Positions 1 through 7,808 of a stretch of 35,239 nt of DNA are shown here, piece after piece (positions within the stretch are counted from its first letter, which is position 1; each line of letters starts with the position of its first letter). The position numbers and the translations under genes are program-made. The notes under the pieces are model-generated. The model was not told the DNA's origin. It did no database searches and saw only the letters and a program-made list of their open reading frames with translations. The stretch is from Sphingopyxis solisilvae (GTDB lineage: Bacteria > Pseudomonadota > Alphaproteobacteria > Sphingomonadales > Sphingomonadaceae). The stretch covers positions 1 through 35,239 of the forward strand of contig NZ_JADKYM010000026.1 of the NCBI RefSeq assembly GCF_015475875.1, written 5' to 3'.

Positions 1-8
1 CTTCCGAT

Positions 9-70
9 CCGGGATCTCGCCCTATTGAAATAACGCTCCGGCGAGATCCCGGCCTTCGCCGGGATGACGA
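9..70. repeat. Inverted repeat downstream of the FKBP gene
   Basis: Two 13-base arms (9-21 and 40-52) are exact reverse complements around the core GGGATCTCGCC, followed by a short CGGCCTTCGCCG hairpin. It lies just past the 3' end of the minus-strand isomerase gene. It resembles the intergenic palindromes elsewhere in the window. There is no T-run, so I do not call it an intrinsic terminator, though the transcript could form a 3' hairpin. Confidence 0.6.
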
Positions 71-80
71 TGTCGTGGGT

Positions 81-611
81 TCAGGGTTGCGGTGTACCCG
101 GCGGCGGCGCGCCCTCGCCGCCCTGCATCATCTGCTGTTGTTGCATCTGCTGCATTTGCTGCATCTGCTGCTGCATCGCACGCACTTCGGCTTCCGAACG
201 ATAGTCGAGCAGGGTGACCGTGAAGTGCAATGTGCTGTTCGCCGGGATCGGCCCCGTGGCGCGGTCGCCATAACCAAGCTGCGGCGGAATGGTGATCTTG
301 TACTCGCCGCCCTTCTTCATCCGGGTCAGCGCTTCGGCAAATCCCGGAACGACGCCGGCGACCTGCATCGGCGCCTGTTCATTGGCGTCGAAGACGGTGC
401 CATCGTCGAGCTTGCCTTCATATTTGACCAGCACGACGTCGGCCTTGGTCGGGCTTTCACCCGTCCCTTCCTTAACGACCTCGAACCCGATCCGCGGCGT
501 GACATGCCAGGCAAAGGCCGCCGCCGCGCCGATCAGCGCGATGACGCCGATCCAGATCAGCCAGAGGCCTTTTTTGCTCACCGGGCGCAATGGAACCGTT
601 GTCACGCTCAT
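81..611 (-). CDS. Membrane-anchored FKBP-type peptidyl-prolyl cis-trans isomerase
   Basis: 176 residues. One membrane-spanning segment (about 15-36) follows a short basic N-terminus, so the catalytic domain should face the periplasm. The FKBP domain covers about 42-137, with the pocket Tyr64 and Phe74-Asp75 visible in YEGKLDDGTVFDAN and the usual LGYGD near 113. The VIPGW position reads VVPGF, so the pocket Trp is Phe. The family isomerises X-Pro bonds in folding proteins. The tail (about 146-162) is almost only Gln and Met. The ATG at 611 is chosen because the domain and anchor follow it directly; the frame stays open to 845 but runs through a repeat. It appears to be a single-gene unit. Confidence 0.93.
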   Translation of the reverse strand: MSVTTVPLRPVSKKGLWLIWIGVIALIGAAAAFAWHVTPRIGFEVVKEGTGESPTKADVVLVKYEGKLDDGTVFDANEQAPMQVAGVVPGFAEALTRMKKGGEYKITIPPQLGYGDRATGPIPANSTLHFTVTLLDYRSEAEVRAMQQQMQQMQQMQQQQMMQGGEGAPPPGTPQP

Positions 612-744
612 CCTGGATGATCCTTCCGTTGCCCCGACCGGGGCGAAAATGCTGGCGAGGCCTATAGGCCGCGCGGCGCCGGACGGTCCAGAGGCAATAT
701 TGCGTCGGTGTCGGCTTTGGGGGTGGCGCGCGGACGTTTCAGAA

Positions 745-872
745 TCCTCCCCATCGACTTGCGATGGGGAGGGGGACCGCCGCCGCAGGCGGTGGTGGAG
801 GGGTGGCAACGTCGCGGCCCCTCCGTCAGCCCTGCGGGCTGCCACCTCCCCATCGCAAGTCGATGGGGAGGA
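745..872. repeat. Dispersed palindromic repeat, copy 1
   Basis: Imperfect palindrome of about 128 bases. The outer arms each hold TCCTCCCC-type sequence and a small ATCGACTTGCGAT hairpin; the inner part carries GGCGGTGGTGGAGGGG and CCCCTCCGTCAGCCCTGCGGG. The same architecture recurs at 16495, 25834 and 35048. With the terminator at 916-946 it accounts for most of the 371-base gene-free stretch 612-982. I see no gene there. Confidence 0.8.
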
Positions 873-915
873 TCTTTTGGCTGCAACCCGCCGCTTTCAG
901 CCATGCCCGCCCAAC

Positions 916-946
916 GAAAAAGGCGCCGCGGTTGCCCGCAGCGCCT
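916..946 (-). terminator. Intrinsic terminator of rpsU
   Basis: Read on the minus strand, an 11-pair stem with one G-U wobble (AGGCGCTGCGG against CCGCGGCGCCT) closes a GCAA tetraloop and is followed by a run of five T. It starts 36 bases after the rpsU stop. This is one of the best intrinsic terminators in the window. Confidence 0.88.
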
Positions 947-982
947 GTTTCACGATCAGGATTCTGCAACGAAAGTCGGGTC

Positions 983-1189
983 TTACTTGATCCCGTCACG
1001 CTCCATCCGCTTGCGCTCCATCTTGCGGGCGCGGCGGACGGCGGCGGCGTGCTCGCGGGCACGCTTTTCGCTGGGCTTCTCGTAATGACGGCGCAGCTTC
1101 ATTTCGCGATACACGCCCTCACGCTGCAGCTTCTTCTTGAGCGCGCGAAGGGCCTGGTCGACATTATTGTCGCGAACGATGATTTGCAT
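983..1189 (-). CDS. rpsU: 30S ribosomal protein S21
   Basis: 68 residues, very basic, starting MQIIVRDNN and continuing [17 protein letters not shown], the conserved S21 core, with a Lys/Arg-rich C-terminal tail. S21 sits on the small-subunit platform and helps translation initiation. The start at 1189 is fixed by this N-terminus and by AGGAGA about 10 bases upstream; the frame stays open further upstream but codes nothing S21-like. It stands alone, with its own terminator downstream. Confidence 0.97.
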   Translation of the reverse strand: MQIIVRDNNVDQALRALKKKLQREGVYREMKLRRHYEKPSEKRAREHAAAVRRARKMERKRMERDGIK

Positions 1190-1409
1190 ACGCCGTGTCG
1201 TCTCCTGTTCGTCAAAACGATTTCGGCACCGGGCAAACCGGTTCGCCATAAACCGCCGATATTCGGGCAATAAAAAGAGCGCCGCGATGACGCGACGTTC
1301 CGATGTCGGGCCAACTAGAGAGATTCGCGGCGAAATGCAAGCCCCTGCGCGGTAAAAGGCCGCTGCCCCGTTGACGAACCGCCCGGTCCGCTTGCGGGAT
1401 TGTGCCGCC

Positions 1410-1457
1410 CCCTCGGCTTATGGCATAGGTAGCAGGACGAAACCAATCAGCCGAGGG
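1410..1457 (+). promoter_or_regulatory. Inverted repeat in the aldolase-gene leader
   Basis: Exact 9-base arms CCCTCGGCT (1410-1418) and AGCCGAGGG (1449-1457) flank a 30-base spacer. The right arm ends 8 bases before the ATG of the class II aldolase gene, next to its ribosome binding site. It could be an operator or an RNA hairpin affecting initiation. The function is inference only. Confidence 0.35.
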
Positions 1458-1465
1458 ACAGGATT

Positions 1466-2230
1466 ATGGCAACCCAGCTCAAGCGCAACAGCAAATATAG
1501 CGAAGCCGAATGGACGGCGCGGCAGGAACTGGCCGCCTGTTACCGGATCTTCGCGATGATGGGCTGGGACGAGATGATCTTCAACCATATCACGGTGAAG
1601 GTTCCCGACGAGGACGGCGCCTTCCTGATCAACCCTTATGGCCTGCATTTCAGCGAGGTGTGCGCGTCGAACCTGATCAAGATCGACATCGACGGCAACA
1701 AGGTCGACGCCGACAACCCCTGGCACGTCAACAAGGCGGGATTTGTCCAGCACAGCCTGTTTCACCGCGTCCTGCCCGACGCGCATGCGATCATCCACAC
1801 GCACACGACCGCGACGATGGCAGTATGCGGGCTGGAGGGCGGCTTGCAGCCGACCAATTTCTATGCCTGCAACTTCATGGGCCAGCTCGCCTATCATGAT
1901 TTCGAAGGTGTTACGGTGCGCGAGGAAGAAGGCGAGCGGCTGGTCAAGAACCTGGGCGATAAGCGCATCCTGATGCTGCGCAATCACGGCCCGGTGGTCA
2001 TGGGCAAGTCGCTGACCGACGCCTTCATCAAATATTGGGCGCTGCAGCGCGCGTGCGAGATCCAGCTCGCGACGATGAGCATGGGCAAACCGGTCCTGGT
2101 CGACGAAGACGTCATCAAGGTCCACCAGCGCGACCTGTATATGGCCGCCATCCCCGGCCAGTCGGGCAAGGCCGAATTCGATGCGATGGTACGCAAGGTC
2201 GACCGGATCGATCCCAGCTGGCGTGATTGA
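1466..2230 (+). CDS. Class II aldolase/adducin family protein
   Basis: 254 residues of one class II aldolase/adducin domain. The metal-binding histidines expected for the fold are visible as HTHTT (111-115) and LRNHGPVV (His174). Family members include fuculose- and ribulose-phosphate aldolases and epimerases that act through a divalent metal; many bacterial homologues of this adducin-like type have no assigned substrate. No sugar kinase or isomerase lies beside it, so the substrate cannot be inferred. The start has AGGA close upstream and follows an inverted repeat. It is monocistronic, with a repeat after the stop. Confidence 0.9.
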   Translation: MATQLKRNSKYSEAEWTARQELAACYRIFAMMGWDEMIFNHITVKVPDEDGAFLINPYGLHFSEVCASNLIKIDIDGNKVDADNPWHVNKAGFVQHSLFHRVLPDAHAIIHTHTTATMAVCGLEGGLQPTNFYACNFMGQLAYHDFEGVTVREEEGERLVKNLGDKRILMLRNHGPVVMGKSLTDAFIKYWALQRACEIQLATMSMGKPVLVDEDVIKVHQRDLYMAAIPGQSGKAEFDAMVRKVDRIDPSWRD

Positions 2231-2240
2231 CGCCCTGCTC

Positions 2241-2324
2241 CGTCATTGCGAGGAGCGAAGCGACGCGGCAATCCAGAGTGGTGTCAGGCCGCCCCTGGAT
2301 TGCTTCGCTTCGCTCGCAATGACG
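2241..2324. repeat. REP-like inverted repeat
   Basis: Left arm 2241-2276 begins CGTCATTGCGAG and ends GGCAATCCAG; right arm 2295-2324 begins CTGGATTGC and ends CTCGCAATGACG. The arms are near-complementary and separated by 18 bases. The GCGAAGCGAAGC core is typical of short intergenic palindromes in many alphaproteobacteria. It lies between two plus-strand genes and lacks a T-run. Confidence 0.8.
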
Positions 2325-2378
2325 ATGCTTTGAAGAATATGACAGCCTTTACCCGAACAAGCGGCTATTGATCGCGCA

Positions 2379-2924
2379 ATGACAAAATTTTCGGTCAACG
2401 ACCGCCCGGTCGAATATCGGATGGATCCCGAAACGCCGCTGCTGTGGGCGCTGCGCGACGCGTCGAACCTGACCGGCACCAAATATGGCTGCGGCACCGG
2501 CGAATGCGGCGCCTGCACCGTCGACATCGACGGCGAGGCGATCCGCAGCTGCCTGGTAACGATCGCCGAATGCGAGGGGCGGTTCGTCACCACGATCGAA
2601 AATCTGTCGCGCGACCGCAGCCATCCGGTGCAGCAAGCCTGGGTTGCCGAGCAGGTGCCGCAGTGCGGCTTCTGTCAATCGGGGATGATCATGGCCGCCG
2701 CGGCGCTGCTGCGTTCAAACAGCAACCCGAGCGACGCGGAGATCGATGCCGCGATCACCAACATCTGCCGCTGCGGCACCTATCCCCGCATCCGTACCGC
2801 GATCCGCCGCGCCGGGCGCGTGATGCGCGGCGAGGAGCGGATCGCGGCCGCGCCGCCACCCGGGATCCGCCCCGAAGACGCCGCGCGGGCGGTTCCGGCG
2901 CTGCGACCTTCGCCCGGCAATTGA
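2379..2924 (+). CDS. [2Fe-2S] subunit of a molybdenum hydroxylase (IorA/xanthine dehydrogenase small-subunit type)
   Basis: 181 residues. The N-terminal plant-ferredoxin-like domain holds one cluster through Cys38, Cys43, Cys46 and Cys58 (CGTGECGAC). The C-terminal helical domain holds the second through Cys96, Cys99, Cys130 and Cys132 (CGFC, CRC). In this family (isoquinoline 1-oxidoreductase alpha, aldehyde and xanthine dehydrogenases) the subunit passes electrons from a molybdopterin subunit to an external acceptor. No molybdopterin-binding subunit lies in the window. The tail after about residue 150 is Arg/Pro/Ala-rich and goes beyond the usual length of about 150. No clear Shine-Dalgarno precedes the ATG. 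Confidence 0.9.
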   Translation: MTKFSVNDRPVEYRMDPETPLLWALRDASNLTGTKYGCGTGECGACTVDIDGEAIRSCLVTIAECEGRFVTTIENLSRDRSHPVQQAWVAEQVPQCGFCQSGMIMAAAALLRSNSNPSDAEIDAAITNICRCGTYPRIRTAIRRAGRVMRGEERIAAAPPPGIRPEDAARAVPALRPSPGN

Positions 2925-2942
2925 CCGCCCCGTTCATGTAGG

Positions 2943-2968
2943 TGAACCGCAGGCAACAGCGCGGTTCA
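2943..2968. repeat. Small inverted repeat between the Fe-S gene and the RcnB-like gene
   Basis: TGAACCGC and GCGGTTCA form an exact 8-base palindrome around a 10-base loop, 18 bases past one stop codon and 90 bases before the next start. There is no T-run. It may be a weak terminator or an operator. Confidence 0.35.
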
Positions 2969-3057
2969 GCCATCGATCATCTTGCCCCCGGTAACAGGTG
3001 ATTCATCATCCCGGCTGGCGTCTCCAGCAATCGGGACACGAGTTGGAGAATGGCGAG

Positions 3058-3921
3058 ATGAAAAAGATGTTCGGGGGTGTGCTGATCGCAGCAACGATCC
3101 TGACCCCCATTGCCCCCGCTGCCGCCCAGGCATCGGGCGAGCGCGTCCAGATGGCCCAGCGCGGCGATCGCGGCGACCGTGGTCCGCGCGGCCCCGAAGT
3201 GCGCCGCGGCGGCAGCGAAGCGCGCATGCAGCGTCAGCAAACGCAGCAAACACCACCCGAGCGCCAACCGCGCGGCGAAATGCGTCAACAACGCAGCGAC
3301 AATGGCCAGCAGGGCCAGCGCCAATGGCAACAGCGCAGCAATGACCAGCAGCGCGACGCCCAGCGTCAGCAATGGCAGCAGCGCGGCGATCAACAGCGCC
3401 AGGCACAGGACCAGCAGCGCCAGCGCGGGGGATATGACCGCAACAACGACGGTCGTACCGACCGGGGGTGGGACGGCAACCGAAACGGCCAGACCGACCG
3501 GCGGTCGGATCGCGACCGTTATGACGGCAACCGCAACGGCCGCGTCGACCCGCGCTATGATCGCAACCGCGACGGCAACGTCGATCGCCGCTATCGCGAC
3601 AATCGCAACAACAACTGGAACCGCGAATGGCGCAGCGATCGCCGGTACGACTGGCGCAACTATCGCGAACGCAACCGGCATTATTACCGGATGCCGCGCT
3701 ATTATAACCCGTACCGCGGCTATAATTATACGCGCTTCAGCATCGGCTTCACGCTCGGCTCGCTCTTTTATGGCCAGCGTTACTGGATCAGCGATCCCTG
3801 GCACTACCGTCTGCCGCCGGCATACGGCAACTATCGCTGGGTCCGCTATTACGACGATGCCTTGCTCGTCGACATCTACAATGGCCGCGTCGTCGACGTG
3901 ATCTACGATTTCTTCTGGTAA
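3058..3921 (+). CDS. Secreted Gln/Arg-rich protein with C-terminal RcnB-like domain and calcium-loop-like repeats
   Basis: 287 residues. Signal peptide 1-24 ends in PAAAQA. Residues 30-122 are Gln/Arg/Asp-rich and probably unstructured. Residues 127-176 hold four copies of D-x-N-x-[DN]-G-x-x-D. The end (about 240-287) matches the RcnB family, with a Tyr/Trp-rich core (RYWISDPWHYRLPP, YRWVRYYDDALLVD). RcnB in E. coli is a periplasmic protein linked to nickel and cobalt homeostasis; most homologues are uncharacterised. Start 3058 has GGAGAA just upstream and opens directly on the signal peptide; the frame is open from 2998. No metal transporter is adjacent. A terminator follows. Confidence 0.85.
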   Translation: MKKMFGGVLIAATILTPIAPAAAQASGERVQMAQRGDRGDRGPRGPEVRRGGSEARMQRQQTQQTPPERQPRGEMRQQRSDNGQQGQRQWQQRSNDQQRDAQRQQWQQRGDQQRQAQDQQRQRGGYDRNNDGRTDRGWDGNRNGQTDRRSDRDRYDGNRNGRVDPRYDRNRDGNVDRRYRDNRNNNWNREWRSDRRYDWRNYRERNRHYYRMPRYYNPYRGYNYTRFSIGFTLGSLFYGQRYWISDPWHYRLPPAYGNYRWVRYYDDALLVDIYNGRVVDVIYDFFW

Positions 3922-3951
3922 GTCCTTTCGATTACCCGAAGACAAACTGAC

Positions 3952-3980
3952 GGGGCCGGTTCATCCGGCCCCTCTTTTTA
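3952..3980 (+). terminator. Intrinsic terminator of the RcnB-like gene
   Basis: GGGGCCGG (3952-3959), loop TTCAT, CCGGCCCC (3965-3972), then TCTTTTTA. The stem is perfect and lies 31 bases after the stop. The facing minus-strand gene ends at 4004. Confidence 0.92.
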
Positions 3981-4003
3981 GGCGCTTAGTCCTTGGGGAC
4001 AGC

Positions 4004-6688
4004 TCAGGCGGCGCGACGTACGGCCGTAACGGGCTTCGGCCCCAGCAGCGCGTCAATGTCGACCGCCACGGCAAATTTGACCCCGACGCGATTGCCCTGT
4101 GACCAGCGTGCTTCGGCATCGAAGCGCTGGTCGCCGCCGAACTCGAGCGTCAGCCGGGTTCCGGGCGGCACGTTCCACAGTCCTTCGACCAGCGCGCCGC
4201 GCGGCGACATGTTGCGCACGATCGCCTCATATTGATACCCGCCGCTCGCGACGTGGATAGTGCGAAAAGTGGTGACCCGCGGCTCGCGCGCGCTCTTGTA
4301 CCCGCGCGCCTCGACCCGGCCGCCGCCCTCGCGCAGCAACGCCAGCACCTCGGCCAGTTCCATCGGACGGCCGTAGATATAGCCCTGAACATGGCTGCAC
4401 CCCAGCCCGCGGATCAGCGCCAGATCATCGTGCGTCTCGACGCCCTCAGCCGTCGTTTCCATGTTCAGCGCCGTCGCCAGCCCGACGATCGACGAGATGA
4501 TGGCGCCGTTCATGCTGCTGGGATCGGCGGCCCCCAGCACAAAGCTCTGGTCGATCTTGATCTTGTCGAACGGCGCCTTTTTCAGATAGCCGAGCGCCGA
4601 ATAGCCGGTCCCGAAATCGTCGAGCGCCAGCCGTACCCCGGTGCGCTTCAATTTCTGGAACATCGCCAGATTTTCGGGGCTTTCGTCGAGGAACACGCCC
4701 TCGGTAATTTCCAGCTCGAGCTGTTCGGGGCGAATGCCCGCCGCCGACACCGCGCTCAGGATCGTCGCGGGCAATTTTTCGTTGGCGAACTGGCGCGGCG
4801 AAACATTGACCGCGACGCGATATCCCGGTCCCAGCAACGCGATGCTGGCGCAGGCGGTACGGATGATCCATTCGCCGATCGGTACGATCAGGTTCGATTC
4901 CTCGGCAATCGGGATGAATTTTGACGGGCTGATCGTTCCTTCGCCCGCGCGGTGCCAGCGGATCAGTGCCTCGAACCCGGTGATCCGCTCGCTGCCGACA
5001 TCGACGATCGGCTGGTAGAGCAGCCGCAGTTCGTCCTTCGCCAGCGCGTCGCGCAGCGCGTCCTCGATCGCCTTGCGTTCGCTCGCCTGATTGTGCATCG
5101 CATCGGCATAGAAGCGATAGACGCCGCGCCCCGCATCCTTGGCGGCATAGAGCGCCAGGTCGGCGTTGCGCACCAGCGCCGACGCGGACACCCCCTGCCC
5201 TTCCGAGACGGCGATGCCGATCGACGACCCGATCCGCACCTGCTCGCCCTCGATCGCAAACGGTTTGGCCAGGCTGAGGATGATCGCATTGGCGATCGCC
5301 GCCAGCTTCTCGGGCTGGCTCATCTGCGGCACGACGATCTGGAATTCGTCGCCGCCGAGCCGTCCGACCTGCCCCTTGTCGCCGACAATCTGGGTCAGCC
5401 GCCCGGCGACTTGCTGCAGCAGCTGGTCGCCGACCGGATGGCCCAGCGTATCGTTGACCGCCTTGAAGCGGTCGAGGTCCATCAACAGCAGTGCGCACGG
5501 CTGCGGCTGTCCGATATGGCTTTTGAGCGCGCGTTCGAGCAGGTCGGTGATATGCGGCCGGTTCGCAAGTCCGGTCAGCGTGTCATAACGCGCCAGCTGG
5601 TTGATCTCGCGTTCCGAGCGTTTCTTGTCGGTGAGGTCGGTGCCGCTGCCGCGAAATCCTTGAAAATTGCCGAGTTCATTGCTGATCGGATGCCCCGAGA
5701 TCGACCACCAGCGTTCTTCGCCCGCGACCGCCGCCTGCACAGTCAGCTCCTTGAACGGCGTGCGCGACGACAGGCTGAAGCCCAGCGTGCGCTCTTCATT
5801 CTCGTCATTGCCGATACGTTTGCGGATGATGTCGGTGAACGGTCTGCCCAGCAGGTCGGACGCATCGCAGCCGAGCCGCGCCGCGACGGTCGGCGAGATA
5901 TAAACCAGCTGGCCGTGGCGATCGGTTTCCCAGAACCAGCCGCGCCCAGCACGTTCGAAATCGCGCATCAGATTGAGCGCGCGCTGCTGGTCGCTGACCG
6001 CCTGCCGCCGCGTCCGCGTCGCGCGGCGCTGGTGGCGGATGTCCTCGCGCATCATCACAATCAGCAGGCCCAAGAAAACCAGACCGGCGATCGCGAAGGA
6101 CCAGGATGCGATGCCGATCGCGCCGCCCAGCGCGGTCGCGCCCGCAAAGGTGAAAAAGGCAGGCCGGACGATCGCCGCCGCTGACGCCGCGACCAACAGC
6201 GACCCGATCTGGATCGCAGTAAAGGCGTCGAAATAATGGCCGCCGTTCGTCACCGCGCTCGCCGCGAACATCGCCGCCGCGCTCAGCAACGAACCCAGCG
6301 CGATCAGCAACATCGTCGCCATTGCCAGCCGCCGCAGCCGTTCGCTGGACACGCGGGGCCGCCGCATCGACTGGCCGACGACCGTCAGCACGATGTCACA
6401 AACCAGCCCGGCGGCCATCACCAGCCATTGTGCTGGCAGATCGAGGAAACCGGGCATGCCCGGCAGGAAAGCAAGGGTGAAAAAGACCAGTACCCGGCCG
6501 ATAAGCACATAATGCCAAAGCTGCGCGACGCGTAACAGGCGCGTCACGAATTCGGGCGAATCGAACAGCGATTCGTCCTGCATCTGGTCGTCGGCCGCCG
6601 GCCGGATGATACTCTGCCGAACCTCCAATGTTCCGTCTGTCCTGCTCGCCTTGTCCGCAGGCTGCACTGGCCGGACAAGGGTTGCCAA
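4004..6688 (-). CDS. Membrane PAS-GGDEF-EAL-PilZ cyclic-di-GMP signalling protein
   Basis: 894 residues from a TTG start. Several membrane segments (about 58-212) precede a PAS domain (about 235-355), a GGDEF domain (GGDEF at 445-449), an EAL domain (EAL at 573-575) and a PilZ domain (about 800-885). The cyclase motif is intact, but no RxxD inhibitory site stands five residues before it. EAL catalytic landmarks (DDFGTGYS, TAEGVET) are present, so phosphodiesterase activity is likely. The PilZ domain shows NMSPRG, but its RxxxR motif is not clear. The start is uncertain: the TTG at 6688 has AAGGA too close, and an ATG at 6583 (859 residues) also fits. Confidence 0.92.
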   Translation of the reverse strand: MATLVRPVQPADKASRTDGTLEVRQSIIRPAADDQMQDESLFDSPEFVTRLLRVAQLWHYVLIGRVLVFFTLAFLPGMPGFLDLPAQWLVMAAGLVCDIVLTVVGQSMRRPRVSSERLRRLAMATMLLIALGSLLSAAAMFAASAVTNGGHYFDAFTAIQIGSLLVAASAAAIVRPAFFTFAGATALGGAIGIASWSFAIAGLVFLGLLIVMMREDIRHQRRATRTRRQAVSDQQRALNLMRDFERAGRGWFWETDRHGQLVYISPTVAARLGCDASDLLGRPFTDIIRKRIGNDENEERTLGFSLSSRTPFKELTVQAAVAGEERWWSISGHPISNELGNFQGFRGSGTDLTDKKRSEREINQLARYDTLTGLANRPHITDLLERALKSHIGQPQPCALLLMDLDRFKAVNDTLGHPVGDQLLQQVAGRLTQIVGDKGQVGRLGGDEFQIVVPQMSQPEKLAAIANAIILSLAKPFAIEGEQVRIGSSIGIAVSEGQGVSASALVRNADLALYAAKDAGRGVYRFYADAMHNQASERKAIEDALRDALAKDELRLLYQPIVDVGSERITGFEALIRWHRAGEGTISPSKFIPIAEESNLIVPIGEWIIRTACASIALLGPGYRVAVNVSPRQFANEKLPATILSAVSAAGIRPEQLELEITEGVFLDESPENLAMFQKLKRTGVRLALDDFGTGYSALGYLKKAPFDKIKIDQSFVLGAADPSSMNGAIISSIVGLATALNMETTAEGVETHDDLALIRGLGCSHVQGYIYGRPMELAEVLALLREGGGRVEARGYKSAREPRVTTFRTIHVASGGYQYEAIVRNMSPRGALVEGLWNVPPGTRLTLEFGGDQRFDAEARWSQGNRVGVKFAVAVDIDALLGPKPVTAVRRAA

Positions 6689-6776
6689 ATCCTTACATTG
6701 ACGGACCCGTTAACCCCGTTCCTGTGCCATTATGGACGCTATTCCGTTTCGCATCGCAACTCGTTATAGTCACCCC

Positions 6777-7808
6777 ATGCCCGCCGTCCGCCTCTTTCCG
6801 CCCGACCGTTTTTTCGACCGTAGCGAATGGGCCGCGATCACCGCGCCATCGCGCTGGCGGGGGATCTGGCTCGTTGCCCATGCGTGGATTGTCGCTATCG
6901 GCCTCATCGGCGTGGCCGCCTGGTTGCAAAATCCGGTGGCGTGGCTGCTCGCGGTGGTCTTTGTCGGCGGGCGGCAGCTCGGGCTGGCGATCCTGATGCA
7001 CGACGCCGCGCACGGCGCGCTCCATCCCAACCGGAAAGTGAATAATTTCCTCGGCCAATGGCTGACGGGTGCCGCGGTCGGATCGGACCTGATCGCGTAC
7101 CGCACCTATCATCTCCAGCACCACAAATTCACCCAGCAGCCCGAGGATCCCGATCTGGCGCTGTCGAAACCTTTTCCGACAACGCGCGCCAGCCTGCGCC
7201 GCAAGATGCTGCGCGACCTGACCGGGCAGACCTTTTTCAATCAGCGCTTGGCCCAGTTCGGCTTTGCGCTGGTCGGGCTGAAAGCGATGCTGCGCGGCGA
7301 GGCGACACAAAAGGCCGGGGCGAGCACCAGGGCCGGAACACCGTTCAACAAGCAATCGGACGACGGCATGACGTCACCGACGATCGACGTTGCGGGGGCG
7401 ATGGCGGTGACCCGCGCGGTTGGGCGTTTTCTGGTGGTACAGGCGGTGCTGTTGGGCGCCTCGCTCGCCCTTTACGGCTGGACGCCCTATCTGCTGTGGC
7501 TCGGGGCGCTGGCGACAACCTTCCAGCTTTATCTGCGCGTCCGTAACATTGCCGAACATGCCTGCACGACCACCGGCAGCGACGATCCCTTCACCCATGC
7601 CCGTACCACCCACGCGGGCTGGCTCGCGCGTGCGACGGTTGCGCCATATTGGGTGAATTATCACGCCGAACATCATCTGTTCATGGGCGTGCCCTGTTAT
7701 CGCCTGCCGCAGGTTCACGCGGCGCTCGGCCGCGCCGGCAAGCTTGAGGCGATGACCATCGCGCCGGGCTACGCCGCGGTGCTGCGGCAAGTCACGGCGA
7801 CGGGCTGA
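6777..7808 (+). CDS. Membrane fatty acid desaturase
   Basis: 343 residues. The three histidine boxes of membrane di-iron desaturases are present: HDAAH (75-79), HLQHH (112-116) and HAEHH (296-300). Hydrophobic segments at about 30-75 and 215-250 would place the boxes on the cytoplasmic side. The family introduces double bonds, or hydroxyl groups in relatives, into acyl lipids; the exact substrate is not visible. Start 6777 (MPAVRLF) is chosen by alignment with the expected domain start; an in-frame ATG at 6732 is possible, and neither has a good Shine-Dalgarno. The stop abuts the stop of the facing gene. Confidence 0.9.
   Translation: MPAVRLFPPDRFFDRSEWAAITAPSRWRGIWLVAHAWIVAIGLIGVAAWLQNPVAWLLAVVFVGGRQLGLAILMHDAAHGALHPNRKVNNFLGQWLTGAAVGSDLIAYRTYHLQHHKFTQQPEDPDLALSKPFPTTRASLRRKMLRDLTGQTFFNQRLAQFGFALVGLKAMLRGEATQKAGASTRAGTPFNKQSDDGMTSPTIDVAGAMAVTRAVGRFLVVQAVLLGASLALYGWTPYLLWLGALATTFQLYLRVRNIAEHACTTTGSDDPFTHARTTHAGWLARATVAPYWVNYHAEHHLFMGVPCYRLPQVHAALGRAGKLEAMTIAPGYAAVLRQVTATG

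Noticed and set aside
745..872. CRISPR-like or tandem-repeat array
   Set aside because: The element is one palindrome with paired arms. No regular repeat-spacer pattern exists here or elsewhere in the window.
2977..3945. 322-codon minus-strand open frame, hydrophobic (Ala/Val/Ile-rich)
   Set aside because: It is the exact antisense of the RcnB-like gene. Its hydrophobic look comes from reading the Gln/Arg/Asp codons backwards; it has no start signal or family.
4952..6184. 410-codon plus-strand open frame
   Set aside because: Antisense to the PAS-GGDEF-EAL gene; composition like a reverse-frame shadow.
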